This document shows positions 28,882 through 36,297 of a stretch of 64,000 nucleotides of DNA, in pieces; the first letter of the stretch is position 1; each line of letters opens with the position of its first letter. The notes beneath the pieces were generated by a model. It did no database searches. It was not told the DNA's origin and was given only the letters and a program-made list of their open reading frames with translations. Source of the stretch: Domibacillus iocasae (GTDB taxonomy: Bacteria; Bacillota; Bacilli; Bacillales; Domibacillaceae); contig NZ_MAMP01000006.1 in assembly GCF_001750285.1 (NCBI RefSeq), forward strand, positions 123,654 to 187,653. Direction: 5' to 3'. The position numbers were made by a program, and so were the translations under genes.

Positions 28882-28989
28882 TCTGCAGTTGACCGAAACT
28901 GTTGAGTAAAAAACTTGTATATTTCATAAAAAATAGCCAGGCACAAACCTGGTTGTAAAATGAGGTAGCAGGTGAAAGGTGACTGCTGC

Positions 28990-29271
28990 TTAATATTTAC
29001 TATTGTTTAGTCGTGCTTCGTTTTTTAGATAAGCGATCTCTTTCTGCATGGCGGCCATTTGTTTTTGAAGTGTTCCTATATCAGGCTGATCTTGTGAATT
29101 ACTGTTGTTTAAAGAATCCAATGATATCAAAGCGGCGAGAGTACTGATAGCATCGGCAAAAGTAGTTAGAGCTCCGGCAAGAACAGCCAGTTTAGCGGCA
29201 TTTACATCAGCAGATTCAGTAGAGGATAAGGAATTATCTTTTTGCATGCCGTTTAATGGAAGTCGGTTCAT
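28990..29271 (-). CDS. Hypothetical 93-residue protein with C-terminal coiled coil
   Basis: ATG after AGGAGGTGTATC on the minus strand. The product has a polar N-terminus (MNRLPLNGMQKDNS), an Ala-rich helix (AAKLAVLAGALTTFADAISTLAAL) and a likely coiled coil (LQKQMAAMQKEIAYLKNE). Similar small proteins are widespread in Bacillaceae, but none has a function known to me. Confidence 0.7.
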   Translation of the reverse strand: MNRLPLNGMQKDNSLSSTESADVNAAKLAVLAGALTTFADAISTLAALISLDSLNNSNSQDQPDIGTLQKQMAAMQKEIAYLKNEARLNNSKY

Positions 29272-29486
29272 GATACACCTCCTAAAAAGGAATAATTAAA
29301 GGTTATATAGTGTATGCAAACTACAGGTAATGAACTAATGCGAGAGACCAGCAGTTGAACAAGAGATTTTCGATGAACCAGAAGAACCGGTGTTTTTCGA
29401 ACAAATGAAACTATTTTAAAAGAGAATAATGTATAAATCTAGAAAAAACGGAAATAGTGAAAATATAAAACTGGGGGGTGAAAGCT

Positions 29487-29807
29487 TTGTTAAGAATAGG
29501 AGAGTGGAGAAAAGTTCAGATTGGCAGCATGACAGCCATCGGTTATGTGAGCAATATGGTACAAAGCGGGTTCTACGGATATAGGGTTGAATTAACAAAA
29601 GTGATTTGGATTGCGCACGGTAAATACTTGTTAAAAAAGCCTTCACCCGGGGTATTCACGGAAGAGCAGCTGGAACCGATCGGCGATTTTTGGGACAAGC
29701 TTCAGGATAAATCATCTCTTATTGATTTGGCTCTACTGACAAAGGATGAAAAGTGGTTTGAAGAATTGATAGGAGGAAAGCAAAAATGGCATACCGTGGA
29801 GCAGTAA
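29487..29807 (+). CDS. IDEAL-domain-like prophage protein
   Basis: 106 residues from TTG at 29487, eight bases after GGGGGG; an in-frame GTG at 29478 touches the purine run. The C-terminal SLIDLALLTKDEKWFEELI fits the short IDEAL motif found in small Bacillus and phage proteins. The N-terminal half is beta-rich. It overlaps the next gene by 22 bases, suggesting coupling. Confidence 0.7.
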   Translation: MLRIGEWRKVQIGSMTAIGYVSNMVQSGFYGYRVELTKVIWIAHGKYLLKKPSPGVFTEEQLEPIGDFWDKLQDKSSLIDLALLTKDEKWFEELIGGKQKWHTVEQ

Positions 29808-30145
29808 TTGAGCAGCTGTGGACGCCGGATGAAGTCAAAACCTATTGCAAGGAAAAATTCGAATCTAAGATACTTCCTTATTTGAGAAATCAAAAGAAGA
29901 AAGATCGGCCGGTGCGTACCGTCAATTCGAACGGAAATTTGAGCAAGGCGCAGTATATGCGGTTCATGGAAAAAGGATTGTCGGATGAACACATTTTAGC
30001 GAAGTATCAGGATTTAACACCGGAAAGGCTGGAAGCGGCGAAGAAGCGATGGGGTCTAATTAAAAGCTCGGAAGCAAATGCTCCCGAGTGGTCAACCTGC
30101 AAAAACAGGGGTGTAATTACAGTTGATAACATTAATTATACCTAA
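29786..30145 (+). CDS. Hypothetical prophage protein, 119 residues
   Basis: ATG after AGGAGGAAAGC. The middle reads GLSDEHILAKYQDLTPERLEAAKKRWG, a helix-turn-helix-like pattern common in small phage early proteins. The function is not recognisable. The last 15 residues (VITVDNINYT) are unlike the rest and could come from a frame change. Confidence 0.6.
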   Translation: MAYRGAVIEQLWTPDEVKTYCKEKFESKILPYLRNQKKKDRPVRTVNSNGNLSKAQYMRFMEKGLSDEHILAKYQDLTPERLEAAKKRWGLIKSSEANAPEWSTCKNRGVITVDNINYT

Positions 30146-30327
30146 AGATGTAAAATATACTAACCGGTATTTTATGGTAATAATTAAAAAAACAGCCAGG
30201 CGGGGACCTGACTGAAGAAAGGGTTTTGAGTCGAAGAAGATGGGTTTTTAAACTGACAGCACTAGTATGTACGGCTTGATAAAAATTTATACAAAAAAAT
30301 CGAAGAATTCACCAGCTAAAATTTCAA

Positions 30328-30495
30328 TTATCTATTTTGGGCTTGAAATTGGAAAATAAGCTCATCCAATTCTTCGCTGTATCGTAAGGTTTCAGGGCTG
30401 CTAAGGCCATGTTGCTGCCCAGCAGAAATCATTAGAAATCGAAGATCGTTAATTTGTGAATCTAGATTAGTAGAAATTAATTGGCTTTGCTCCAT
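30328..30495 (-). CDS. Spo0E-family aspartyl-phosphate phosphatase, copy 2
   Basis: 55 residues from ATG at 30495 after AAGGAGGATCAC. It contains INDLRFLMISAGQQHG and the signature RYSEELDELIFQF. About 60 percent of residues match copy 1 at 22280-22447, and the last 35 codons are close at DNA level. The first 18 residues differ strongly. Likely target: Spo0A-P or another phosphorylated regulator. Lies upstream of, and divergent to, the XtrA-fusion gene. Confidence 0.85.
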   Translation of the reverse strand: MEQSQLISTNLDSQINDLRFLMISAGQQHGLSSPETLRYSEELDELIFQFQAQNR

Positions 30496-30692
30496 GTGAT
30501 CCTCCTTAGTCTGTAAAGGGTTTCAAAAGAGTATAAAACATAAATATGTAAAAATTAAGGATTTTACCTCGGAATTTGTAATTTTTTCGGAATTTGTAAA
30601 TTTTCTGTGACAAAATAAAAAACCGAGGAAGCTCCCCGGCCCTTTAAAAAGTATCGACACTACTATTTTAACAGACTGGGGGCTTCTCGACT

Positions 30693-31796
30693 ATGAGAGA
30701 AATGGAAATAAATCCTATCACTATGAAATTGGAATTAGATATAATAGACTTACCGAATGCTTGTGTGGTGGTTATCTGTGATGGAAAAGCAAAGTTACGG
30801 GAGCTGCCGCCGCATGGGGAATATAAAATCGTCACGCATCAAGGCAAAGTGAAGCGAATGAGACGGGAAGAGGGGGGAGGAATTTTGAGAAAGAGAAATA
30901 ATACTTATCTTTGGATGTCATGGTTTTTTTTGGCTTGCATATTTCTTTTAATTTTTTATATGTACAGAGAAGAATATAAATGGAATAAAGATACCATAGG
31001 AGTAATAGCAGATAGTCTTGCGGCAATTTCTGCTACAACAGCTGCGATATTTACTTACTTTACTGTGAAAGCTGCAATGGATACTAATAAATTAGCGGCA
31101 GAACAAGCAGAATTAAGTCGAGAATATCAGGAAAAGTCATTAAGACCGTCTTTAGATATAAAAAAGACTTCTTTTAATGTTAATCTAGAAGATGGTTTTT
31201 TAAGTGACTGGACCAAAGAGGCTGATGAGGGGTATAAACCTAGCTACGCATCTAATTATGCAATGAAAGTAGAGAATCTAGGTAACATTCCAGCAAGGAA
31301 TATTGAATTTTCAATCGGTATTGAAAATATAGAGGAAATAAAGGACTTTATTGAAAAAAACAAAGATAGCTTAGAACAACGTGTATCTGGAAAGGTAGGG
31401 TTTGCTAAATCGGATTCTCCCTATCATGTATATAAGGTCACTTTCAATAAAGAAATAAAAGGAGTGTTTAAATCTCCAACATTTAAAGCTACATTTTATG
31501 TTGAGGAATTGGGTTATTTAAAAAGTTTTCATTCTTCTGATGAACCAGGTACTCAAATATATGTGCCTAAGCTTTTTATAATATTAATAAACTTATTAAG
31601 AGATCAAATCGTCGCGAATCATTTGACACCTAAACTAAGGATAAAATTTAAATATTTTGATCCATATTCAACTTGTTATCACCAAACGTTTGTTTTAAAA
31701 CCAATTATTCAAAATATTGGTGTTATTGATTCGAGAGAGTTTATTGGTTATTTCGAAGTAAAAGAAGTCCTTAATGAAAAGGCAATAAATAATTAG
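30693..31796 (+). CDS. XtrA-like domain fused in frame to a two-helix membrane protein
   Basis: 367 residues. Residues 1-60 (CDGKAKLRELPPHGEYKIVTHQGKVKRMRREEG) match XtrA of PBSX/skin elements. XtrA normally ends soon after this. Here the frame runs on through GGGGGAGGAATTTTG, a ribosome-binding site with a TTG start at 30885, into a different protein. That part has two hydrophobic helices (about residues 73-92 and 102-125), a short coiled coil, an RPSL motif and a beta-rich cytoplasmic domain. Its DNA is more AT-rich. Probably a cargo gene recombined into xtrA; translation from 30885 (303 residues) is at least as likely as the fusion. Confidence 0.7.
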   Translation: MREMEINPITMKLELDIIDLPNACVVVICDGKAKLRELPPHGEYKIVTHQGKVKRMRREEGGGILRKRNNTYLWMSWFFLACIFLLIFYMYREEYKWNKDTIGVIADSLAAISATTAAIFTYFTVKAAMDTNKLAAEQAELSREYQEKSLRPSLDIKKTSFNVNLEDGFLSDWTKEADEGYKPSYASNYAMKVENLGNIPARNIEFSIGIENIEEIKDFIEKNKDSLEQRVSGKVGFAKSDSPYHVYKVTFNKEIKGVFKSPTFKATFYVEELGYLKSFHSSDEPGTQIYVPKLFIILINLLRDQIVANHLTPKLRIKFKYFDPYSTCYHQTFVLKPIIQNIGVIDSREFIGYFEVKEVLNEKAINN

Positions 31797-31812
31797 TTCT
31801 CTCAGCCATCTG

Positions 31813-31864
31813 AAGGACACTGAACAGACACGATAATTCGTGTGCTGTTTGGTGTCCTTTTTTG
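31813..31864 (+). terminator. Terminator after the membrane cargo gene
   Basis: Nested stems AAGGACAC/GTGTCCTT, ACAG/CTGT and CACG/CGTG, followed by seven T. Confidence 0.92.
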
Positions 31865-31938
31865 TTGTTTCAGCAGCGCCTGTCGTTGCAACCAATCTAC
31901 AATTTGACCCCTATTTTTGCAACCGAGGAGCGATGAGG

Positions 31939-32133
31939 ATGAAAACGATGGAAGAGCAACTGCAACAGTGGAAGAAAGCGAACCCGTTACCTGCTAAACC
32001 GAAGAGGAAGCAAAAGACGAAGAAGAAACAGCCGGTCAAACAGTCAGAATCGTTCACTGAGCGGGATATGCGCTATTTGATGAACTCAGACATGAAAACA
32101 TTACGCCGCGGTCGTGGCAGCGCCTACAAATAA
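31939..32133 (+). CDS. Small basic prophage protein
   Basis: 64 residues from ATG at 31939, eight bases after GAGGAG; the open frame extends upstream through the terminator and is not used. The product is Lys/Gln-rich in the middle (PAKPKRKQKTKKKQ) and ends SFTERDMRYLMNSDMKTLRRGRGSAYK, like small proteins encoded just before xpf in PBSX/skin-type prophages. Possibly nucleic-acid binding. Confidence 0.7.
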   Translation: MKTMEEQLQQWKKANPLPAKPKRKQKTKKKQPVKQSESFTERDMRYLMNSDMKTLRRGRGSAYK

Positions 32134-32146
32134 AGGAGGACTGGGC

Positions 32147-32638
32147 ATGCGGACACTCATTTACGAATACAAACAATCATTACGAGCGCTGAAGGAAATG
32201 AAGGCAGCCATTGAAGCCAAACCAGAATTGTTGGAGCGGGATCTCCAGGATAAGACGCTCATAAACAGCATGATCAGCGAAGTGGAGTTTGCCATTTAGT
32301 GGATGGTGTCCGGTCGGAATCCTGATGCAAGGCGTGGGGCAGATCGGACAGGGGCTTATACATTAGATCCGAAATTGATTGAAACTGTTGTGCCAAATAA
32401 AGTGATGGAAGAAGAACGGAAAATCACAGCTGATGAAAAGTGGCTGCTGGATGATGTGCTTGGGGATTTAACAACGAGGGAAAAAGATGTATTTACGTTG
32501 ATTAAAGCGGAAGGAGTCACATTCGAGTATACGGCGGAATTACTCGGTATTACCAATTCATCTGTTCAGACGTATTTGGAAAGAGCGGAACGAAAAATTA
32601 AAGATCGGAAAAATGGCAGCCTTTTTCTTGTTTCTTGA
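32147..32638 (+). pseudogene. Xpf-like phage sigma-factor-type regulator with amber stop
   Basis: AAAGGAGG precedes ATG at 32147. Codons 1-50 end INSMISEVEFAI, then TAG at 32297-32299, and the same frame continues WMVSGRNPDARRGADR to TGA at 32638. The whole reads as a 163-residue Xpf homologue. Xpf of PBSX has Glu-Trp where this has TAG-Trp, so one G-to-T change explains it. The C-terminal half is sigma region 4 (LTTREKDVFTLIKAEGVTFEYTAELLGITNSSVQTYLERAERKI). A 111-residue product could start at ATG 32303 but has no ribosome-binding site. Confidence 0.85.
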
Positions 32639-32820
32639 GAAAGGCTTTAGTTTATTCTTTCACAAAATTTTATTTATGCCTATAAGTAACAAGACGGCCC
32701 AATAAACATAGAAAAAAATATTTTCATATGGAGAGTGCTTTAAAATATGAAACGGGGGTATCTAAATAAAGGGTTCACTAAGAATTTTTACCTTACCTAG
32801 AAATGAATGGAGCTGTTGAC

Positions 32821-33624
32821 GTGCCGCATATGAAAATAGATGATTCTGTTTCGCTTTATTATAAAGTCAAGGGGGAAGGAAGGCCCGTTGTCTTTATCCA
32901 CCCACCGGTTATGGGACATAAGGTTTTTAAACATCAGGAAACACTGGCAGATAATTATCAAACCATATTTTACGATCTTCGGGGTCATGGACAGAGCACC
33001 CACGGAGATGTGCCTGTATCAATTCCTCTGTTAGCAGACGATTTAAAAAAGCTGCTTGACGGAATGGGGATCCAAAAAGCTGTGATTTGCGCTTTCTCAA
33101 ATGGAGGCACGATTGCACAGGAATTTGCTTTACAGTACCCAGAGAGGACAGAAGCTTTAATTTTATCGGGAGGGTACCCTGAAGTGAATAGCTTTTTCTT
33201 GAAAAGCACTATTAAACTCGGGATGACGTTCTCTAAACTCAATCAAATTCCGCTTATCGCAAAAGTGCAGGCAAAAACGCACAAAGTCACGAAAGAGGAT
33301 GAGAAAGAATTTTACCAATACGCCTGCAAAGCCAATCGGCAGCGCGTCTATGAATTTTGTGAGGCAGGACTTTCCTATTCATCCACAGAACGGCTACACC
33401 AATTAAAAATGCCTATTCTCCTCGTGTATGGTTCAAATGAAAAAACGATGCACCATTACCGCGAACCTTTTCAGAGGGCAGCAGCTCATGTCAAAGTGAA
33501 TTACATAAAGGGTGCTTCTCATGAAGTTCCGCCGCGTCATTTTAAGGAGTTCAACCAGGCAATTCATCGATTTTTACAGCAAGCAGCTCCTTTTGATCAA
33601 ATAGAGGAACTGATCTCAAGATGA
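32821..33624 (+). CDS. Alpha/beta hydrolase
   Basis: 267 residues from GTG at 32821, nine bases after GGAG; an ATG at 32803 has no ribosome-binding site. The fold is the common 20-30 kDa esterase/hydrolase type: HPPVMGH oxyanion region, YDLRGHGQS, the nucleophile elbow CAFSNGG (Ser about 93), an acid in LLVYGSNE, and His in GASHEVPP. The substrate is unknown. Intact, monocistronic, and more like host metabolism than the surrounding prophage debris. Confidence 0.88.
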   Translation: MPHMKIDDSVSLYYKVKGEGRPVVFIHPPVMGHKVFKHQETLADNYQTIFYDLRGHGQSTHGDVPVSIPLLADDLKKLLDGMGIQKAVICAFSNGGTIAQEFALQYPERTEALILSGGYPEVNSFFLKSTIKLGMTFSKLNQIPLIAKVQAKTHKVTKEDEKEFYQYACKANRQRVYEFCEAGLSYSSTERLHQLKMPILLVYGSNEKTMHHYREPFQRAAAHVKVNYIKGASHEVPPRHFKEFNQAIHRFLQQAAPFDQIEELISR

Positions 33625-33699
33625 TTCTTTGATAAAATTACTTACTTGTTTTTTCAACTGTTTTTTGTCGTACAGATGCCGTGTATATGAGAAAGTAAA

Positions 33700-33731
33700 A
33701 AAATAACCCCTGCCGTGTTGTGGCAGGATTA
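33700..33731 (-). terminator. Terminator of the small CxxC protein
   Basis: CCTGCC pairs with GGCAGG; on the minus strand a TTATTTTTTT tract follows. A related hairpin sits at the end of the degenerate copy near 34265. Confidence 0.8.
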
Positions 33732-33890
33732 AACAATCTTCTTCATGCCGCAATGTCGGCATTCGCGTAAGAAAATAGCATTTTTGATGGAGCTCTTAAA
33801 TTGAGCGTTATCGCAATTATCGCAACGGCCGCTTTTGATGTCCGGGTATTCTAAAATGTTGTATGTCACGCTTAAATCAATTTTCTCCAT
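33729..33890 (-). CDS. 53-residue CxxC-CxxC protein
   Basis: ATG at 33890 after AAAGGAGTGTGCGGC on the minus strand. It carries CDNC and CRHC pairs about 21 residues apart and ends GMKKIV. Likely a zinc-binding mini-protein. A frameshifted duplicate lies at 34282-34451 in the same orientation. Confidence 0.7.
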   Translation of the reverse strand: MEKIDLSVTYNILEYPDIKSGRCDNCDNAQFKSSIKNAIFLRECRHCGMKKIV

Positions 33891-34019
33891 GCCGCACACT
33901 CCTTTGAAGTCACTTGAATAGGATAGCATGAAAACCATCTTGCTGACATCGACAATATGGTGCAATAAGCAGGAAATTATCTTCTTTTGTCTAAATATAA
34001 GGGAAAAGGAGGGGTTATT

Positions 34020-34202
34020 ATAAAAATTAAAGTGGGTTATTACCTTTTGGACTCTAATGGGATGCCAGAAGGCCGTCATAAATATGAACAGGTAGAAATA
34101 AATCCAGATGTAGATGATGGTGTAGGAACCCTGGTTGAAGAAGCGTTAAGCAAGCAATTGAATGTAAGTAAAGACAAATTAGAAGTTATAAGTATGACAT
34201 GA
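34020..34202 (+). CDS. Hypothetical 60-residue protein with non-AUG start
   Basis: AAAGGAGGGG (34004-34013) is a near-perfect ribosome-binding site, but the best-spaced codon after it is ATA at 34020 (or ATT at 34017); no ATG, GTG or TTG lies at a usable distance. The frame reads KIKVGYYLLDSNGMPEGRHKYEQVEINPDVDDGVGTLVEEALS..., a compact acidic alpha/beta protein. Followed by a terminator. The start codon may have mutated from ATG. Confidence 0.55.
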   Translation: MKIKVGYYLLDSNGMPEGRHKYEQVEINPDVDDGVGTLVEEALSKQLNVSKDKLEVISMT

Positions 34203-34221
34203 ATTTAATTTCGTTCTCTAT

Positions 34222-34248
34222 AAGCACCCACAGCGGTGCTTTTTTCTT
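34222..34248 (+). terminator. Terminator
   Basis: AGCACC pairs with GGTGCT and is followed by six T. Confidence 0.85.
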
Positions 34249-34281
34249 TGCTCAAAACAAAAACCCTGCCAGCCGGCGGGA

Positions 34282-34451
34282 TTAAATTATTTTCTCCATG
34301 CCATAGTTACGGCACTTACGAAGGAATATCATATTCTTTATAGAGCTTTTAAATTGAGCGTTGTCGCAGTTATCACAAAGGCCGCTTTTTATGTCTGAAT
34401 ATCACGGATGTTGTATACGATGCTTAAATCAAATTCTTGTTTTGTCTCCAT
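34282..34451 (-). pseudogene. Frameshifted duplicate of the 53-residue CxxC protein
   Basis: ATG at 34451 reads METKQEFDLSIVYNIRD and then meets TAA. Shifting frame by one base gives YSDIKSGLCDNCDNAQFKSS...GMEKII, parallel to the copy at 33729-33890. The second pair is damaged too (CRNYG instead of CRHCG). Length 170 bases, not a multiple of three. Confidence 0.75.
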
Positions 34452-34566
34452 GTTGCTCACTCTTTCCTTTGAAGTCACTTGAATATGATAACACAAGACA
34501 GGGTATGTGAAAGTAGAGGAAAATGAATCCTTTTTGTCGAAGTGAAGAAAAAAGGAGTGAGCGATA

Positions 34567-34890
34567 ATGGAACAACCAGAAATGCGCTATGATTTAAAAG
34601 AAGTATTAATTGCAGGTAAAGGCGAAAACATTCAATTCGAAAAAGGGGAATTAATTGTTACGAGTGATGGGTCAAGACGGTCCTGGGAAGTTGAGTTAAT
34701 TGGTGTTGGAAATGATACTACATTAGAAGAATCGATTCTTAGCAGTGTTAGTTATTTAGACATTGAATTAAAATGCAGGGGAGACGAAGAATTCAAGGGT
34801 GCTGCTATTGTTTCGGACTACAATGTCGGCTCAAATGGAAACGACATCACCTTAAGTGGCTCCGGCGTATTAATTGGGTTTACCAAATAA
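34567..34890 (+). CDS. Hypothetical 107-residue protein
   Basis: ATG after AAAGGAGTGAGCG. A beta-rich product (LIVTSDGSRRSWEVELIGVG, DITLSGSGVLIGFTK) with no recognised family; reminiscent of small SPbeta/PBSX-type proteins. The next gene follows 50 bases later on the same strand. Confidence 0.65.
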   Translation: MEQPEMRYDLKEVLIAGKGENIQFEKGELIVTSDGSRRSWEVELIGVGNDTTLEESILSSVSYLDIELKCRGDEEFKGAAIVSDYNVGSNGNDITLSGSGVLIGFTK

Positions 34891-34939
34891 ATTGTTTCTG
34901 AATAACCAGTAGACTTTGGAAAGGAAAGGAGATGGATTA

Positions 34940-35242
34940 GTGGAGAAGGATATAGTAAAAGATTTATTAGAAAAGGGTTTTGAAGTCGCAGACTTTGTAG
35001 ATATACGCAATCCAAAACATTTATTTAAAGAGATTTATTTGAAAGAAGAAGGCACAGAAAACCTTTTAGAAATGCTAGGAATTAACCCAGATACAGCAGC
35101 TTTATCTGGAGAACAAGAGAAGTTGTTTGTTACTGGAGAATCTCAGCCATTAGCACAGTATTACAGACAAGGCGAAGAGCCTCCTAATATTAAAGATGTT
35201 ATTGCACCTTTAAAATATGAAGTGAAAGAAGCAACCGTCTGA
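34940..35242 (+). CDS. Hypothetical 100-residue protein
   Basis: GTG at 34940, eight bases after AAAGGAG; an upstream in-frame TTG overlaps that site. Acidic, mostly helical product (VEKDIVKDLLEKGFEVADFVDIRNPKHLF...). No family recognised. Its stop lies inside the stem of the terminator that follows. Confidence 0.6.
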   Translation: MEKDIVKDLLEKGFEVADFVDIRNPKHLFKEIYLKEEGTENLLEMLGINPDTAALSGEQEKLFVTGESQPLAQYYRQGEEPPNIKDVIAPLKYEVKEATV

Positions 35243-35257
35243 CGAGTTGCTTTTTTC
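35229..35257 (+). terminator. Terminator overlapping a stop codon
   Basis: GCAAC pairs with GTTGC, with the TGA stop in the loop, followed by six T. Confidence 0.8.
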
Positions 35258-35296
35258 TGTGCTTAAAAACAACCTTGGAGGTGGCGGTGATGTGAC

Positions 35297-35362
35297 ATGA
35301 AGAATTGGGGAAAAATTAGAGAAGAATGGGAAAAAAACAGGATCACGCTTGCCGCATCATAA
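35297..35362 (+). pseudogene. N-terminal fragment of phage terminase small subunit
   Basis: ATG reads MKNWGKIREEWEKNRITLAAS and stops after 21 codons. Terminase small subunits of PBSX-like phages begin in this way (NWxxIRxEWExxxITLKALAEKH). The frame breaks exactly where the KALAEKH helix should follow, so the packaging and structural module to its right has been deleted. This marks the right end of recognisable prophage DNA. Confidence 0.55.
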
Positions 35363-35535
35363 AACCAGCTCCTTTACATAAACCATAACGTGGAACTTAT
35401 TTTTTAGTAAAACAACGATAAATCAAATTATTTTACAGTTGTATATATAGAAGAAACATGGTTTTTTACCGGGTAGGGGAGCTTTGGGGGAGTTGGGGGA
35501 ATTATCAACGTCCTTCAATCGCATTCATGTAAAAC

Positions 35536-35579
35536 GAAAAATCCCCGAAACCTTATTAATAAAGGGATCAGGGATTTTT
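35536..35579 (-). terminator. Hairpin downstream of the degenerate tRNA-Arg copy
   Basis: AAAAATCCC pairs with GGGATTTTT. It lies 3' of the minus-strand tRNA-like copy and could terminate it. Confidence 0.6.
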
Positions 35580-35605
35580 AAAACAAACATATCTCTTTGT
35601 GGTAA

Positions 35606-35677
35606 CGTCCTCGGCAGGAATCGAACCTGCATTTCAAGCTTCGGAGGCTTGCGTGCTATCCGTTGCACCACCGAGAC
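35606..35677 (-). tRNA. Degenerate tRNA-Arg(CCG) copy
   Basis: Identical over 72 bases (35600-35671) to the intact tRNA-Arg region at 38866-38937, including the CCG anticodon loop, T-arm and 3' acceptor strand. The 5' acceptor strand differs: GTCTCGG instead of GTCCTCG, leaving two mismatches with CGAGGAC. It is probably non-functional and one end of a tRNA-targeted insertion. CCA is not encoded. Confidence 0.6.
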
Positions 35678-36297
35678 GTAACGATAAGGATTCGCCTACA
35701 TTCCGCAGGCCTCCACGTTGTTTTATATGAAGGCGTTTCGCGGTATTCGTCCCGAACGCCTCTTTTCCGTTTCATAGTAACCGATGCAGAGTGTGTTTGT
35801 CAATTTACTTTATATCGTTCTTTAAGCACCGGCATAAGCGTAATCACAGTGGAAATCAACGTATATCAATTTATGGCAAGCGCTCATTAGCCGGTTATTT
35901 AGCGTCTATAAAGCGCGTTCTATATCGCTGACTAAGTAAGTAGGGGTATTTGATTGAACAGGCTGGATAGAAGCGTTATAGGCATCTGAGTGGCGTCCAA
36001 GAAGCTATAGAGAGTTTGGTTGCTGCTTGCTACGATGGAAAGCTCGAGGGGGTCCTTGACTGATTGACTTGTATTCGATTCAAACGGTGGCATGGAAGCG
36101 TAGAGGTATTATGTTGCTTTATTGTGTTTAACAGTAGGAGTTAACGGTTATTTATTTAGCAGAGAGCTTTTGGTCAGAAAGACGTCGAACAAGCCGGTAC
36201 GTAGATTTTACAAGCCGCTTTGACGGATGAAATGACCGAAGCACAAAAAAATATAGCAGGAGACTATAAAACGTGCATATTATTTTTTAATTAGCTA
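35678..36297. other. Non-coding start of the tRNA-bounded islet
   Basis: No gene recognised. AGGCGTTTCG pairs with CGAACGCCT and is followed by TCTTTT (about 35732-35768), a likely terminator. AGCG..TATA-N10-TATA.CGCT near 35899-35928 is another hairpin. The phrase AGAAGCGTTATAGG near 35970 has a looser second version, GGAAGCGTAGAGG, near 36094. Short relics of reading frames occur, but none is convincing. Confidence 0.4.

Noticed and set aside
29344-29419. Open C-terminal-like fragment ending EEPVFFEQMKLF
   Set aside because: It looks like the tail of a lost prophage protein, but a stop lies just before it and no family could be named.
35484-35890. Open frames across the degenerate tRNA copy
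   Set aside because: They read through a tRNA sequence and a terminator and have no ribosome-binding site.
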